From positions 248,001 to 312,000 of the forward strand of contig JAJYUT010000003.1 of the NCBI GenBank assembly GCA_021792365.1: a stretch of DNA of 64,000 nucleotides. The letters are read 5' to 3'. Numbering within the stretch: the first letter of the stretch is position 1; each line of letters begins with the position of its first letter. A program made the translations under genes and the position numbers. This DNA is from Pseudomonadota bacterium. GTDB lineage: Bacteria > Pseudomonadota > Alphaproteobacteria > Dongiales > Dongiaceae. Shown here in pieces: positions 7,836-16,326 of the stretch. Below the pieces are notes generated by a model. The model was not told where the DNA came from. It ran no database searches and saw only the letters and a list, made by a program, of their open reading frames with translations.

Positions 7836-9662
7836 GTGGCGGTCTCGACCTATCTGGCACCTGATGCGGCAAAGAGCGCCGGCTTGCTGTGCGCCATCGT
7901 GGCCGTGCCCGCCCTGGCGATCGGTATCGCTTTCACCGGACCTCTGGTAACCACCACCACGAATTTCCTGGTGATGCTGACCGCGGTGCTGGCTCTTGGC
8001 ATGTTCTCGGGCAACAGCGGCATCCTCAGCTTCGGCCACTGCGCCTTCATGGCGCTGGGCGCGCAGATCTCCGCCACCCTGACCATCAGCCCGGCGCTGA
8101 AGAAATCCGCCTTTCCCTTGCTGCCGGAGATGATCTTGCAGAGCCAGTTCGGCCTGCCGGCCGCACTGCTCGTCACCATGCTGCTGGTGGGTGTGATTGC
8201 GTACGTCATCGGCAAAGTGATCTGCCGGCTGGAGGGCTCTTCCGCTTCGATTGCCACCCTGGGCCTGCTGATCATCGTGGAATCACTGATCGTGGCGGCA
8301 CAGGGTTACACGCGTGGCAACCAGGCGGTCTATGGCGTGCCGAAGCTGACCAGCCTGCCGGTCGCGCTTGTCCTGGCATTGCTGGCCATTGTGGTGGCCC
8401 GCCTGTTCCGTGACAGCCGTCCCGGCCTCCTGCTGCGGGCCAGCCGGGACAATGCGCCGGCGGCTGCGTCTATCGGCATCGACGTGGCGACACAGCGCCT
8501 GCACGCCTGGGTGCTGAGCGCCATGGTGGCCGCTATGTCCGGCGCCATGATGGCGCACTTCCTGACCGTCTTCTCTCCGAAGCAGTTCTATTTCGATCTG
8601 ACCTTCGCGATCATCGCCATGCTGGTGGTCGGCGGCATGATGTCCGTCTCCGGCGCCGTGCTCGGCGCGCTGGTGGTGACCTTGATGGTCGAGGTGCTGC
8701 GCCGGCTGGAGAACGGATTTGCGCTTGGCCCTGTGTCAGTGCCGCAGATTTTCGGCCTGACCCAGATCGGCCTCAGCGTCGCGATCCTGCTCACGCTGTA
8801 TAAGCGGCGCGAAGGCCTGCTGGCATTTGCGGAACTCAATCCGCTGAAGCGTGCGAAGCCGGCCCCCAGTGACCGGATGCCGGAGCGCGCGCCGCCGGCG
8901 CGCCTCGAGATCGCCGACCTGCGTAAGGCCTATGGCGGCGTGGTGGCAGTGGACCGCGTCTCTTTTGCGTTGCGAGCCGGAGAGATTCTCGGCCTCATTG
9001 GGCCGAACGGCTCTGGCAAGACGACCCTCCTCGGCTGTATTGCCGGCACTCATACGCCGAACGGCGGTTCGGTTCTCCTGGATGGCAAGCCCATCGAAGG
9101 ACAATCGCCAGACCGGATTGCTCGTCTCGGCGTCGGCCGCACGTTCCAGACCGTCCGGCTCTTCGCCAACCTGACCTGCCTCGAAAACGTGGTGGCGGCT
9201 CTGACGGAGCGGCACCCGCACTGGTCGCGCCAACAATTGGAGGCCGAGGCCCAGCGCCTGCTGGACGAACTGAATATCGGCGATCTCTGGTCGCAATCCG
9301 CCGGCACGCTCGCCTATGGCCAGCAACGTCGATTGGAGATCGCCCGCGCACTCGCGATCGATCCGAAGTTCATGCTGTTGGACGAGCCCGCCGCAGGCAT
9401 GAACGACGCGGAATCGGAGGATTTGCTGCAAATCCTGGGCTGGCTGGTCGACCAGCGCGGCCTCGGCCTGCTGATCGTCGATCACGACTTGAAGCTGATC
9501 ATGCGGCTGTGCCCGCGCATCATTGTGCTGAACAAGGGCCAGTTGATCGCCGAAGGCAGCCCGACCGAGATCCAGGGTGACGCGAGCGTGCAGCAGGCGT
9601 ATCTCGGCAGGAGGCATGGGGTAGAGCAAGCCCCGCCGCAAACCATCACCATGCGTGCATAG
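7836..9662 (+). CDS. Fused branched-chain-type ABC permease (LivM) and ATPase (LivG)
   Basis: A 608-aa fusion. Residues 1 to about 340 are a LivM-like inner-membrane permease with many hydrophobic helices and the EAA-like loop region (RASRDNAPAAASIGIDVATQRLHAW). After a short Pro-rich linker, residues from about 358 are a LivG-like ATPase with Walker A GPNGSGKTT, a signature region LAYGQQRRLEIARAL, Walker B FMLLDEPAAG and switch His IVDHDLKL. The start is GTG at 7836 after agggagt. First gene of the plus unit, with its binding protein, LivF and LivH downstream. The family moves amino acids, amides and small acids; the substrate here is not known. Confidence 0.92.
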   Translation: MAVSTYLAPDAAKSAGLLCAIVAVPALAIGIAFTGPLVTTTTNFLVMLTAVLALGMFSGNSGILSFGHCAFMALGAQISATLTISPALKKSAFPLLPEMILQSQFGLPAALLVTMLLVGVIAYVIGKVICRLEGSSASIATLGLLIIVESLIVAAQGYTRGNQAVYGVPKLTSLPVALVLALLAIVVARLFRDSRPGLLLRASRDNAPAAASIGIDVATQRLHAWVLSAMVAAMSGAMMAHFLTVFSPKQFYFDLTFAIIAMLVVGGMMSVSGAVLGALVVTLMVEVLRRLENGFALGPVSVPQIFGLTQIGLSVAILLTLYKRREGLLAFAELNPLKRAKPAPSDRMPERAPPARLEIADLRKAYGGVVAVDRVSFALRAGEILGLIGPNGSGKTTLLGCIAGTHTPNGGSVLLDGKPIEGQSPDRIARLGVGRTFQTVRLFANLTCLENVVAALTERHPHWSRQQLEAEAQRLLDELNIGDLWSQSAGTLAYGQQRRLEIARALAIDPKFMLLDEPAAGMNDAESEDLLQILGWLVDQRGLGLLIVDHDLKLIMRLCPRIIVLNKGQLIAEGSPTEIQGDASVQQAYLGRRHGVEQAPPQTITMRA

Positions 9663-9690
9663 AAACATGGACAAACCGGAGGGAGACGTG

Positions 9691-10860
9691 ATGATAAGAT
9701 TTCGCACCGTGAGCATTCTGGCTACCGCCGCTGCAGTGGCCAGCATGGGCCCCACCGCCGCCTCGGCGCAGGATGTGCTGAAGATCGGCTTCGCCGGCGC
9801 CTTGACCGGCTATTTGGCGCCCTATGACCAGCCCACCCAGCAGGGCCTGGAGCTGGCCATCGACGAGATCAACAAGGCCGGGGGCATCGACGGCAAGATC
9901 AAGATCGAGTTGACCACGCGCGACGTGCGGTCGGAGACCGCGCAGTCCGCCGTGGTCGCGCAGGAGCTGGTCGACATGGGCATCAACGTGATGATTGCGC
10001 CCTGCGATGTGGATCCAGCCGTGGCAGTCGGTCAGATTGCCCAGGCCGCCAACATCCCCACCATTGCGCCTTGCGCTTCGACGCCGACTTTGCCGGGCAT
10101 CGCCGGGCCGTTCACATTCGCCAACTACACGGCGGACAATCTGCAGGGAACTGTGCTGGCCGATTTCGCGCTCGAGCAGGGTTACAAGAACGCGCTGATC
10201 CTGATCTCGCGCGACACGCCGTACACCGAGAAGCTGCCGCTCTATTTCAAGCAGGTGTTCGAGGCGAAGGGCGGCCAGGTGCCGGCGACGCTCGAATTCA
10301 AGATGGGACAGCAGGACTTCTCCGCCGAGGTCACCAGGATCAAGGAGCTGAACCCCGCTCCCGATGTGATCATGACCGCGGCCTACGAGCCGGACTTCCC
10401 AGCCTTCATCAAGCAGCTGCGCTCGAGCGGGATCAATACGCCGGTACTCGGCTCGGACGGCATCGATTCCCCGACGACCTTGGCCTTGGGCGAAATCGCG
10501 GAAGGGGTGGTGTTCACCAATGCCGGCTTCCCGAGCGAAGGTGGCCCGCTCGCCAAGTTCAACGCCGCCTTCACCGCGCATTTCGGCGAGGAGCCGACGT
10601 CGGTCTATCCCGCCACCGCCTATGACGTGATCAAGAGCATCGAGGCCGCGGTGAAGGCCACCGGCGGCAATCTGGACGGTCAGGCGCTGCGCGATGCCAT
10701 CGACAACCTCGAGAACGTCCCTGTCGCAACCGGAACGCTGACCTACAAGGGCCGCGAACGTGTTCCGCTACGCGTGGTGGCGCTGAACCGGATCGTCGCC
10801 GGGGAAAAGACGCACGTTGCAGACGTGACGCCGAAGGCTGCCGACGTTCCGGCACCCTGA
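9691..10860 (+). CDS. ABC transporter substrate-binding protein (LivJ/LivK family)
   Basis: A 389-aa periplasmic binding protein of the leucine/isoleucine/valine type. A signal peptide is visible (MIRFRTVSILATAAAV...ASA, then QDVLKIGFAGALTGYLAPY). The ATG at 9691 follows ggagggagacgtg; the tracked M at 9655 overlaps the end of the previous gene and is less likely. Three of its cysteines lie close together (IAPCDVDP and PTIAPCAS). It should capture the substrate of this transporter in the periplasm, and its binding pocket would be the most direct clue to the substrate of the whole locus. Confidence 0.93.
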   Translation: MIRFRTVSILATAAAVASMGPTAASAQDVLKIGFAGALTGYLAPYDQPTQQGLELAIDEINKAGGIDGKIKIELTTRDVRSETAQSAVVAQELVDMGINVMIAPCDVDPAVAVGQIAQAANIPTIAPCASTPTLPGIAGPFTFANYTADNLQGTVLADFALEQGYKNALILISRDTPYTEKLPLYFKQVFEAKGGQVPATLEFKMGQQDFSAEVTRIKELNPAPDVIMTAAYEPDFPAFIKQLRSSGINTPVLGSDGIDSPTTLALGEIAEGVVFTNAGFPSEGGPLAKFNAAFTAHFGEEPTSVYPATAYDVIKSIEAAVKATGGNLDGQALRDAIDNLENVPVATGTLTYKGRERVPLRVVALNRIVAGEKTHVADVTPKAADVPAP

Positions 10861-10885
10861 CGGCAAGCCTGCGAGAGCGCCTGCA

Positions 10886-11599
10886 ATGCTGTTGGAAGTC
10901 CGCGACCTGGACGTGCGCTACGGCGCCGTTCATGCGGTGCGGGGCGTCAGCCTCGCGGTCGAGCAAGGCGAGATTGTCGCCCTGCTCGGCCCCAACGGCG
11001 CGGGCAAGAGTTCCATACTCAATGCGTGCCTGGGCCTCGCTCCACGATCGGGGGGCAGCGTTACGTTCAATGGCGCGCCGATCTCGCGCTTGCCGACCGA
11101 GATCATTGTGCGGCGCGGATTGACCCTGACGCCCGAGGGACGTCGCGTCTTTCCACACCTGACTGTGATGGAGAACCTCAAGATCGGTGCGGCGGCGAAT
11201 GCGAAGCTCCGGCGAGAAACCGCCGGACGCGTCGAGGAAATGCTGGCGCTGTTTCCGGCCTTGACGGACCGCCGCACGCAGCTGGCCGGCACCTTGTCAG
11301 GAGGCGAGCAGCAGATGCTGGCGATCGCGCGATCACTGATGTCCGCGCCGCAAGCTTTGCTGCTGGACGAGCCATCCCTTGGCCTTGCACCCAACATCGT
11401 CGACCAGATCTTCGATCTGATCGCGGAGCTGAAGCGCCGGGGCGTGACCATCCTGCTGGTGGAGCAGAACGTTGAGCTGAGCCTCGCCATCGCCGATCGC
11501 GGCTACCTCCTGGCCAGCGGTCGGATCGCGTTGGCCGGCACCACCGCCGAACTGAAATCCACCGGCCGCCTCGAGCGCGCCTATCTCGGGATCGCTTGA
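10886..11599 (+). CDS. ABC transporter ATP-binding protein (LivF)
   Basis: A 237-aa second ATPase of the branched-chain amino-acid transporter type, with Walker A GPNGAGKSS, signature LSGGEQQMLAIARSL and Walker B ALLLDEPSLGLAP. It starts 25 bases after the binding-protein gene and is followed 6 bases later by the LivH gene, so it belongs to the same plus-strand operon. It would pair with the LivG half of the fused protein to power import. Confidence 0.93.
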   Translation: MLLEVRDLDVRYGAVHAVRGVSLAVEQGEIVALLGPNGAGKSSILNACLGLAPRSGGSVTFNGAPISRLPTEIIVRRGLTLTPEGRRVFPHLTVMENLKIGAAANAKLRRETAGRVEEMLALFPALTDRRTQLAGTLSGGEQQMLAIARSLMSAPQALLLDEPSLGLAPNIVDQIFDLIAELKRRGVTILLVEQNVELSLAIADRGYLLASGRIALAGTTAELKSTGRLERAYLGIA

Positions 11600-11605
11600 G
11601 CAACC

Positions 11606-12490
11606 ATGGACCTGTTTCTGCAGCAAGTCGTGAATGCGTTGAGCCTTGGCGGCACCTACGCCCTGCTCGCACTAGGGCTGGCCGTCGTCTTCTCCGTGCT
11701 GGGCTTGATCAACTTCGCCCACGGAGAGCTTATGACCTTGACCGGCTATGCAATCTTTTTCGCGCTCGCCGCCGGCCTCCCCTATCCCGTCGCGCTGGTG
11801 CTCGGCGTCCTGGTGGCCACCGCGAGCGCTGTCGTGATGGAGCGCGTCGCGTTTCGCCCGCTGCGGAACTCCAATGCAACCGTGATGCTGCTGTCCAGCT
11901 TTGCCGTTGCCGCGATGCTGCACGTGCTGTTCCAGAACCTGATCTCGGCTCGACCGAAAGCCATTCCGGCACCCCAGTTCCTGATGCGGAACGTCGAGGT
12001 CCTGGGATTGCAGATCGGCGCGGTGCAACTGGTTTCGATCGCCGTGACCGCGATCTCGCTGCTGGGGCTCACCCTGTTCCTGCGCCGATCGACGCTGGGG
12101 ATCGCAACGAGGGCGGCGGCCAGCGATTTCAACATCACACGCCTGATGGGCATCAATGCGAACCTGGTCATCTCCACTGCCTTTGCCATCTCCGGCCTGC
12201 TGGCTGGCATCGCCGCCTTGCTTTGGCTTTTCCAGCGTGGCTCGGTCGATCCGTTGATGGGCTTCCTGCCGGTGTTGAAGGCCTTCATCGCTGCCGTGCT
12301 GGGCGGCCTCGGAAGCCTATCGGGTGCGGTCGTGGGCGGATTGCTGCTCGGCTTCATCGAGGTCGGCCTGCGGGCCTACCTACCGGACGGGATGCAAGCC
12401 TACCGCGAAGCCATCGGCCTGACGATCGTGATCGCCGTGCTGTTCTTCTATCCGAGCGGCTTGGTACCGCGGCGGGAGGCCGTGCGATGA
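11606..12490 (+). CDS. ABC transporter permease (LivH)
   Basis: A 294-aa polytopic membrane protein of the LivH type with about eight hydrophobic segments, the opening QQVVNALSLGGTYALLALGLA and the conserved loop TRAAASDFNITRLMGIN. It forms the second half of the membrane channel together with the LivM part of the fused gene. Its stop overlaps the start of the next gene as ATGA, which indicates translational coupling. Confidence 0.93.
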   Translation: MDLFLQQVVNALSLGGTYALLALGLAVVFSVLGLINFAHGELMTLTGYAIFFALAAGLPYPVALVLGVLVATASAVVMERVAFRPLRNSNATVMLLSSFAVAAMLHVLFQNLISARPKAIPAPQFLMRNVEVLGLQIGAVQLVSIAVTAISLLGLTLFLRRSTLGIATRAAASDFNITRLMGINANLVISTAFAISGLLAGIAALLWLFQRGSVDPLMGFLPVLKAFIAAVLGGLGSLSGAVVGGLLLGFIEVGLRAYLPDGMQAYREAIGLTIVIAVLFFYPSGLVPRREAVR

Positions 12491-13224
12491 GCGGCCAGCC
12501 CTTTCGCGTCGTGAACGCGGGCGGACGCTCGCCGATCGTGTTGATCTGCGATCACGCCAGCAATCGGATGCCGAACGGCTATGGCGATCTCGGGCTTTCG
12601 GAGGCTGAGCGTCAGCGCCACATCGCCTGGGACATCGGTGCGGCAGCAGTTTGCGAGCACTTGGCCGCGCGGTTCGATGCGCCTGCGGCCCTGTCCCAGG
12701 TGTCCCGTTTGGTGGTGGATTGCAACCGCCATTTCACCGATGCCAACCTCGCGCCCGCCATCAGCGACGGCACGCCCGTGCCGGCCAATCAGAACCTGGC
12801 GGAAGACGAGCGTCGCCGCAGATGGGAGCAGTTCCATCAGCCCTATCATCAGGCGATCGAGGATGTGATCGCCCGGAAGCTGGCCGGCGGGCAGGAGCCG
12901 ATCGTGGTATCGATCCATTCCATGACGCCGATGATGAACGGGCGCGCGCGACCCTGGCAGATCGCAATGTGCTGGCAGGAGGATGAGCGGCTGAGCAGGC
13001 CCATGCTGAATGCGCTTCGAGCCCGCGGCGATATCGTGGTAGGCGACAACGAGCCCTATTCGCTCGACCGGAACGAGGATTACTCCGTGCCGGTCCACGC
13101 CATGCGCCGCGGTCTGAGACATCTGCAGGTGGAGTTCCGGCAGGACGAGGTCGCCGAACCCGCTGGCCAACGCCGCTGGTCCACCATCTTCGGCGACTGC
13201 CTGAAGGTCGTTCTCAGTACGTGA
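12487..13224 (+). CDS. N-formylglutamate amidohydrolase-family protein
   Basis: A 245-aa protein of the N-formylglutamate amidohydrolase family (Zn-dependent). Family motifs are visible: LICDHASNRMP near the N-terminus, DIGAAAVCEHLA, VVDCNRHF and VVSIHSMTPMMNG. The ORF track extends it upstream through the LivH gene in another frame; the ATG at 12487 overlaps the LivH stop and is the credible start. No other histidine-degradation gene is present, so its role here is probably hydrolysis of a different N-acyl or gamma-glutamyl-type amide linked to the imported compound. That role is inference. Confidence 0.88.
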   Translation: MSGQPFRVVNAGGRSPIVLICDHASNRMPNGYGDLGLSEAERQRHIAWDIGAAAVCEHLAARFDAPAALSQVSRLVVDCNRHFTDANLAPAISDGTPVPANQNLAEDERRRRWEQFHQPYHQAIEDVIARKLAGGQEPIVVSIHSMTPMMNGRARPWQIAMCWQEDERLSRPMLNALRARGDIVVGDNEPYSLDRNEDYSVPVHAMRRGLRHLQVEFRQDEVAEPAGQRRWSTIFGDCLKVVLST

Positions 13225-13573
13225 CGGCCTTTTGCCATGTAGTGTCGGACCGGCGGGCCGTTTCCAACACAGTACCGCTTGAACTCGGCAGCCCTGACCG
13301 GCGCGTCAGAAGCACCGCCAGAATACGAAACATCGTTTTGCCAATTCCTGATTTGCTTGCAGGCCGCCTCCGAGCAGACATCTGCCTGTCGTTGTGGCTA
13401 GCAAAGACGGAGCGTTGAGAGTTGTCTCCCGGCCGCAGTCTTAGCCATCACAGAGCTCTTTGAGCATCGACACTGCCGCATCAGGTGCGGTGAGAACCGG
13501 TATCAGAGAGGCGCGGCAGGGGAAGGCAGCATGTCCGGTGGAATCCCGCGTTCGGAGTGGAGGTGGTCGAAGC
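13225..13573. other. 349-base gap without recognisable gene
   Basis: This convergent gap lies between the amidohydrolase gene (plus) and the serine hydrolase gene (minus). I see no plausible coding frame, RNA gene or strong terminator here. It marks the boundary between the two catabolic loci. Confidence 0.5.
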
Positions 13574-14686
13574 TTAGACGGATTCGTAAACCGCATCCGT
13601 CAGGGCCTTGAGCCGCGGATCCGGCGCATTGCCGGATCCCAGCATGAGGTTGGTGACATAGCCAAACCCGATTCCCGCCTCCGGATCCGCAAAGCCGAGG
13701 GCGCCGCCCCATCCGGCATGGCCGAAAGCCGCTGCTCGACCGATGCCGAGCAGATCCTCAATCTGATAGCCCGCGGCGAAGGCGGCCGGCGCGGAAAGAC
13801 TGTCATCCCAGCCGCGCACGCGGGGCCGCGCCGCTTCTTTGATGGCGTCTTTCCCGACGATGCCGCCGCCACCGCTGGCCAGTGCGCCATAGATCGTCGC
13901 GAGGGCCGCTGCATTGGACTGCCCGTTGGCGCCGGGAACCTCGGCTGCGCGCCAAGCGAGATCGTTGGGCGCCAGCGCGCGCGGCACGGGATTGATGCAG
14001 CTGTGCGGGAAAGGCGATTGCTGCACCGCGGCGATCCAGTCGGAGGCGTTGGCGGCCGCAATGGTCTGAGCCACCCGCGGCTCCTCGCGCTCCGGCAGAC
14101 CGACGAAGAAGTCGATGCCGAGCGGGCCGGCGATCTCCTCGGCGATGAAGCGGCCGGGGCTGCGCCCGTCTATGCGCCGCAGGGGTTCGCCGATGAGATG
14201 GCCGTAGGTGAAGGCGTGGTAGATGCAGCGGCTGCCCGGCTCCCAGAGCGGCGACATGCTGGCCAGGGCTTCCGCGTAAGGAGTCCAGGCAAGCAGGCCG
14301 GATTCCGGCATCGGCACAGAGAGCCCGTTGAGGCCGGCCTGGTGCGACAGAACGAGATTCAGGCTGATGTGCTCCTTGCCGCCCGCGGCGAACTCCGGCC
14401 ACCAGCGCGCCACCGGTACGGCATAGTCCAGCTTGCCGCGCTCGACCAGCATCGCGACGGCCAGCGCCACGATTCCCTTGGTCGCCGACCAGACATTGAC
14501 CAGAGTGTTTCGGCGCCAAGGCTTGCTGCGCGCCGCGTCGGTATGCCCTCCCCAGAGATCGACGACCAACTTCCCATCCGCCATCAACGACACCCCGCCC
14601 CCTAGCTCCAGGCCGGACGCCAGATTCTCGGCGAAGGCCTCCCGCACGCGGGCAAATCGCGAATCGCAAATCCCGTTGACGGTCAT
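13574..14686 (-). CDS. Serine hydrolase, beta-lactamase class C / EstB-type esterase
   Basis: A 370-aa protein with the SxxK nucleophile motif (WSATKG, about residue 67), a YHAFTYG segment that fits the catalytic tyrosine region and GHAGWGG near the C-terminus in place of the KTG box. This is typical of the esterase and amidase branch of class C beta-lactamase folds rather than true resistance enzymes. No signal peptide is evident, so it is probably cytoplasmic. It overlaps the GMC gene by 4 bases and is the last gene of the peptide-type transporter unit, so it likely hydrolyses an ester or amide in the imported compound. Confidence 0.85.
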   Translation of the reverse strand: MTVNGICDSRFARVREAFAENLASGLELGGGVSLMADGKLVVDLWGGHTDAARSKPWRRNTLVNVWSATKGIVALAVAMLVERGKLDYAVPVARWWPEFAAGGKEHISLNLVLSHQAGLNGLSVPMPESGLLAWTPYAEALASMSPLWEPGSRCIYHAFTYGHLIGEPLRRIDGRSPGRFIAEEIAGPLGIDFFVGLPEREEPRVAQTIAAANASDWIAAVQQSPFPHSCINPVPRALAPNDLAWRAAEVPGANGQSNAAALATIYGALASGGGGIVGKDAIKEAARPRVRGWDDSLSAPAAFAAGYQIEDLLGIGRAAAFGHAGWGGALGFADPEAGIGFGYVTNLMLGSGNAPDPRLKALTDAVYESV

Positions 14687-16326
14687 GCTGCGACCGGCGC
14701 ATCGAAGGCAAAGCGCGGGCGGCTCGGCGGCAACGGCGCCTTCCCGCGGATGAGATCGGCGGCCTTCTCGGCAATCATCATCACCGTCGCGTTGAGATTG
14801 GCGCTGATCACGCTCGGCATGACCGATGCATCGACGACCCGCAAGTTCTCGATGCCGCGCACTTTCAGCTGCTCGTCGACCACGGCCATGTCGTCGTTGC
14901 CCATGCGGCAGGTGCAGCTCGGGTGGAATTCAGTCGCGGCGTTGCGTCGGATGAAATCCATCATCTCGGCCTCCGTCTTCACGTCCGGCCCCGGGGTCAG
15001 CTCCGCGCCGCGATAGGCCTTGAAGGCCTGCTGGTTGACGATGTGTCGCGTGAGCTTCAGGCCTTCGACCATTTCTCGGCGATCATGATCGGTCGCGAGG
15101 AAGTTGAAGAAGATCCGCGGCGGTGTCCGAGAGCTTCCATCGGCCGGCGACAGATGGCCTCGGGAGTCCTGACGCAGCTGGCTGACATGGATCTGGAAGC
15201 CCTGCTTGAGCCTGATCTCCGATCCAACCTGGTCGATGCCGACCGGGCAGAAGTGATACTGGATGTTCGGCGCGACCAGGCCGGGCTCCGTGCGCACGAC
15301 ACCGCCGGCTTCCCAGATGTTGGACGCAACCGGACCGCCACGCGTCAGCAACCAGCGCGCGCCGACCGCCGCCTTCACCACCGGATTGGCGAGACGGTCG
15401 ATGGAGACCGACCGGATGCAGTGCCATTGCATGACGAAGTCGACATGGTCCTGCAGGTTCCGGCCCACGCCGGAAAGTTCATGCACGATCGGAATGCCGG
15501 CGCGTTTCAGTACGTCGGCCGGCCCGATTCCGGAGACCATGAGGAGGTGCGGCGAATTGATCGCGCCGCCGCAGAGGATAACCTCGCGCCGGGCGCGTGC
15601 GGTCACCGCGCCGTTGCGGCCCTGGTAGATCACGCCGACGGCGCGGCCGTGTTCCAGCAGCACACGGTCGACATGGGCGCCGGTCTTGATCGTGAGATTG
15701 GCGCGCGATGCCGCGGGATGAAGGTAGGCGACGGCGGCGGAGCAGCGGCGGCCGTTCCACTTCGTGCTGTCATAGCGCCCGAGCCCTTCCGGCTGGTAGC
15801 CGTTGAGATCGTCGGAGCTGCCGACACCCGCTTCGGCGCCGGCCGCGACGAAGGTGTCGTAGAGCACGTTCGGGGTCTTGCCCATGCTGACGCCGAGCGG
15901 CCCGGAGGCGCCATGCCATTCATTCTCGCCGCGTTCGCTCCGCTCCGATCTGCGGAAATACGGCAGGCAGTGCGCATAGTCCCAGCCCGGCAGACCGTGC
16001 TCCGCCGCCCAGCGGTCATAGTCCGTCGGGTGGCCGCGCAGATAGACCATGGAATTGATGGAGGAACTGCCGCCGAGCACCCGGCCGCGCGGGACCGGGA
16101 TGTTGCGCGCGGCCATTTGCGGCTCGGCCTCGCTCCGGTAGTTCCAGTTGAGCTTGGGATTGCTCCAGACGCTATAGACGCCTGCGGGCATGTGGATCAT
16201 CAGGTTCCGGTCGGCCGGCCCGGCCTCGAGAATGAGCACGGAGGACGCGCTCTCTTCCGAGAGGCGGTTCGCCAGGACACATCCAGCGGAACCGGCGCCG
16301 ACGATGATGTAGTCGTACTCCTGCAT
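14683..16326 (-). CDS. GMC-family FAD oxidoreductase (choline dehydrogenase-like)
   Basis: A 547-aa flavoprotein alcohol dehydrogenase or oxidase. It has the FAD motif YIIVGAGSAGCVLANRL at the N-terminus, the GMC signature PRGRVLGGSSSINSMVYLRG at about residues 79-98, and the C-terminal active-site region EFHPSCTCRMG with the closing motif VVDASVMPSVISANLNA. It would oxidise a primary alcohol to an aldehyde. Its start shares one base with the stop of the ABC ATPase gene and its stop overlaps the hydrolase start by 4 bases, so all are co-transcribed. A second GMC gene lies at 26182-27915. Confidence 0.92.
   Translation of the reverse strand: MQEYDYIIVGAGSAGCVLANRLSEESASSVLILEAGPADRNLMIHMPAGVYSVWSNPKLNWNYRSEAEPQMAARNIPVPRGRVLGGSSSINSMVYLRGHPTDYDRWAAEHGLPGWDYAHCLPYFRRSERSERGENEWHGASGPLGVSMGKTPNVLYDTFVAAGAEAGVGSSDDLNGYQPEGLGRYDSTKWNGRRCSAAVAYLHPAASRANLTIKTGAHVDRVLLEHGRAVGVIYQGRNGAVTARARREVILCGGAINSPHLLMVSGIGPADVLKRAGIPIVHELSGVGRNLQDHVDFVMQWHCIRSVSIDRLANPVVKAAVGARWLLTRGGPVASNIWEAGGVVRTEPGLVAPNIQYHFCPVGIDQVGSEIRLKQGFQIHVSQLRQDSRGHLSPADGSSRTPPRIFFNFLATDHDRREMVEGLKLTRHIVNQQAFKAYRGAELTPGPDVKTEAEMMDFIRRNAATEFHPSCTCRMGNDDMAVVDEQLKVRGIENLRVVDASVMPSVISANLNATVMMIAEKAADLIRGKAPLPPSRPRFAFDAPVAA

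Noticed and set aside
11596-12486. Upstream extension of the N-formylglutamate amidohydrolase ORF
   Set aside because: It runs over livH in another frame; the ATGA overlap at 12487 gives a natural start.
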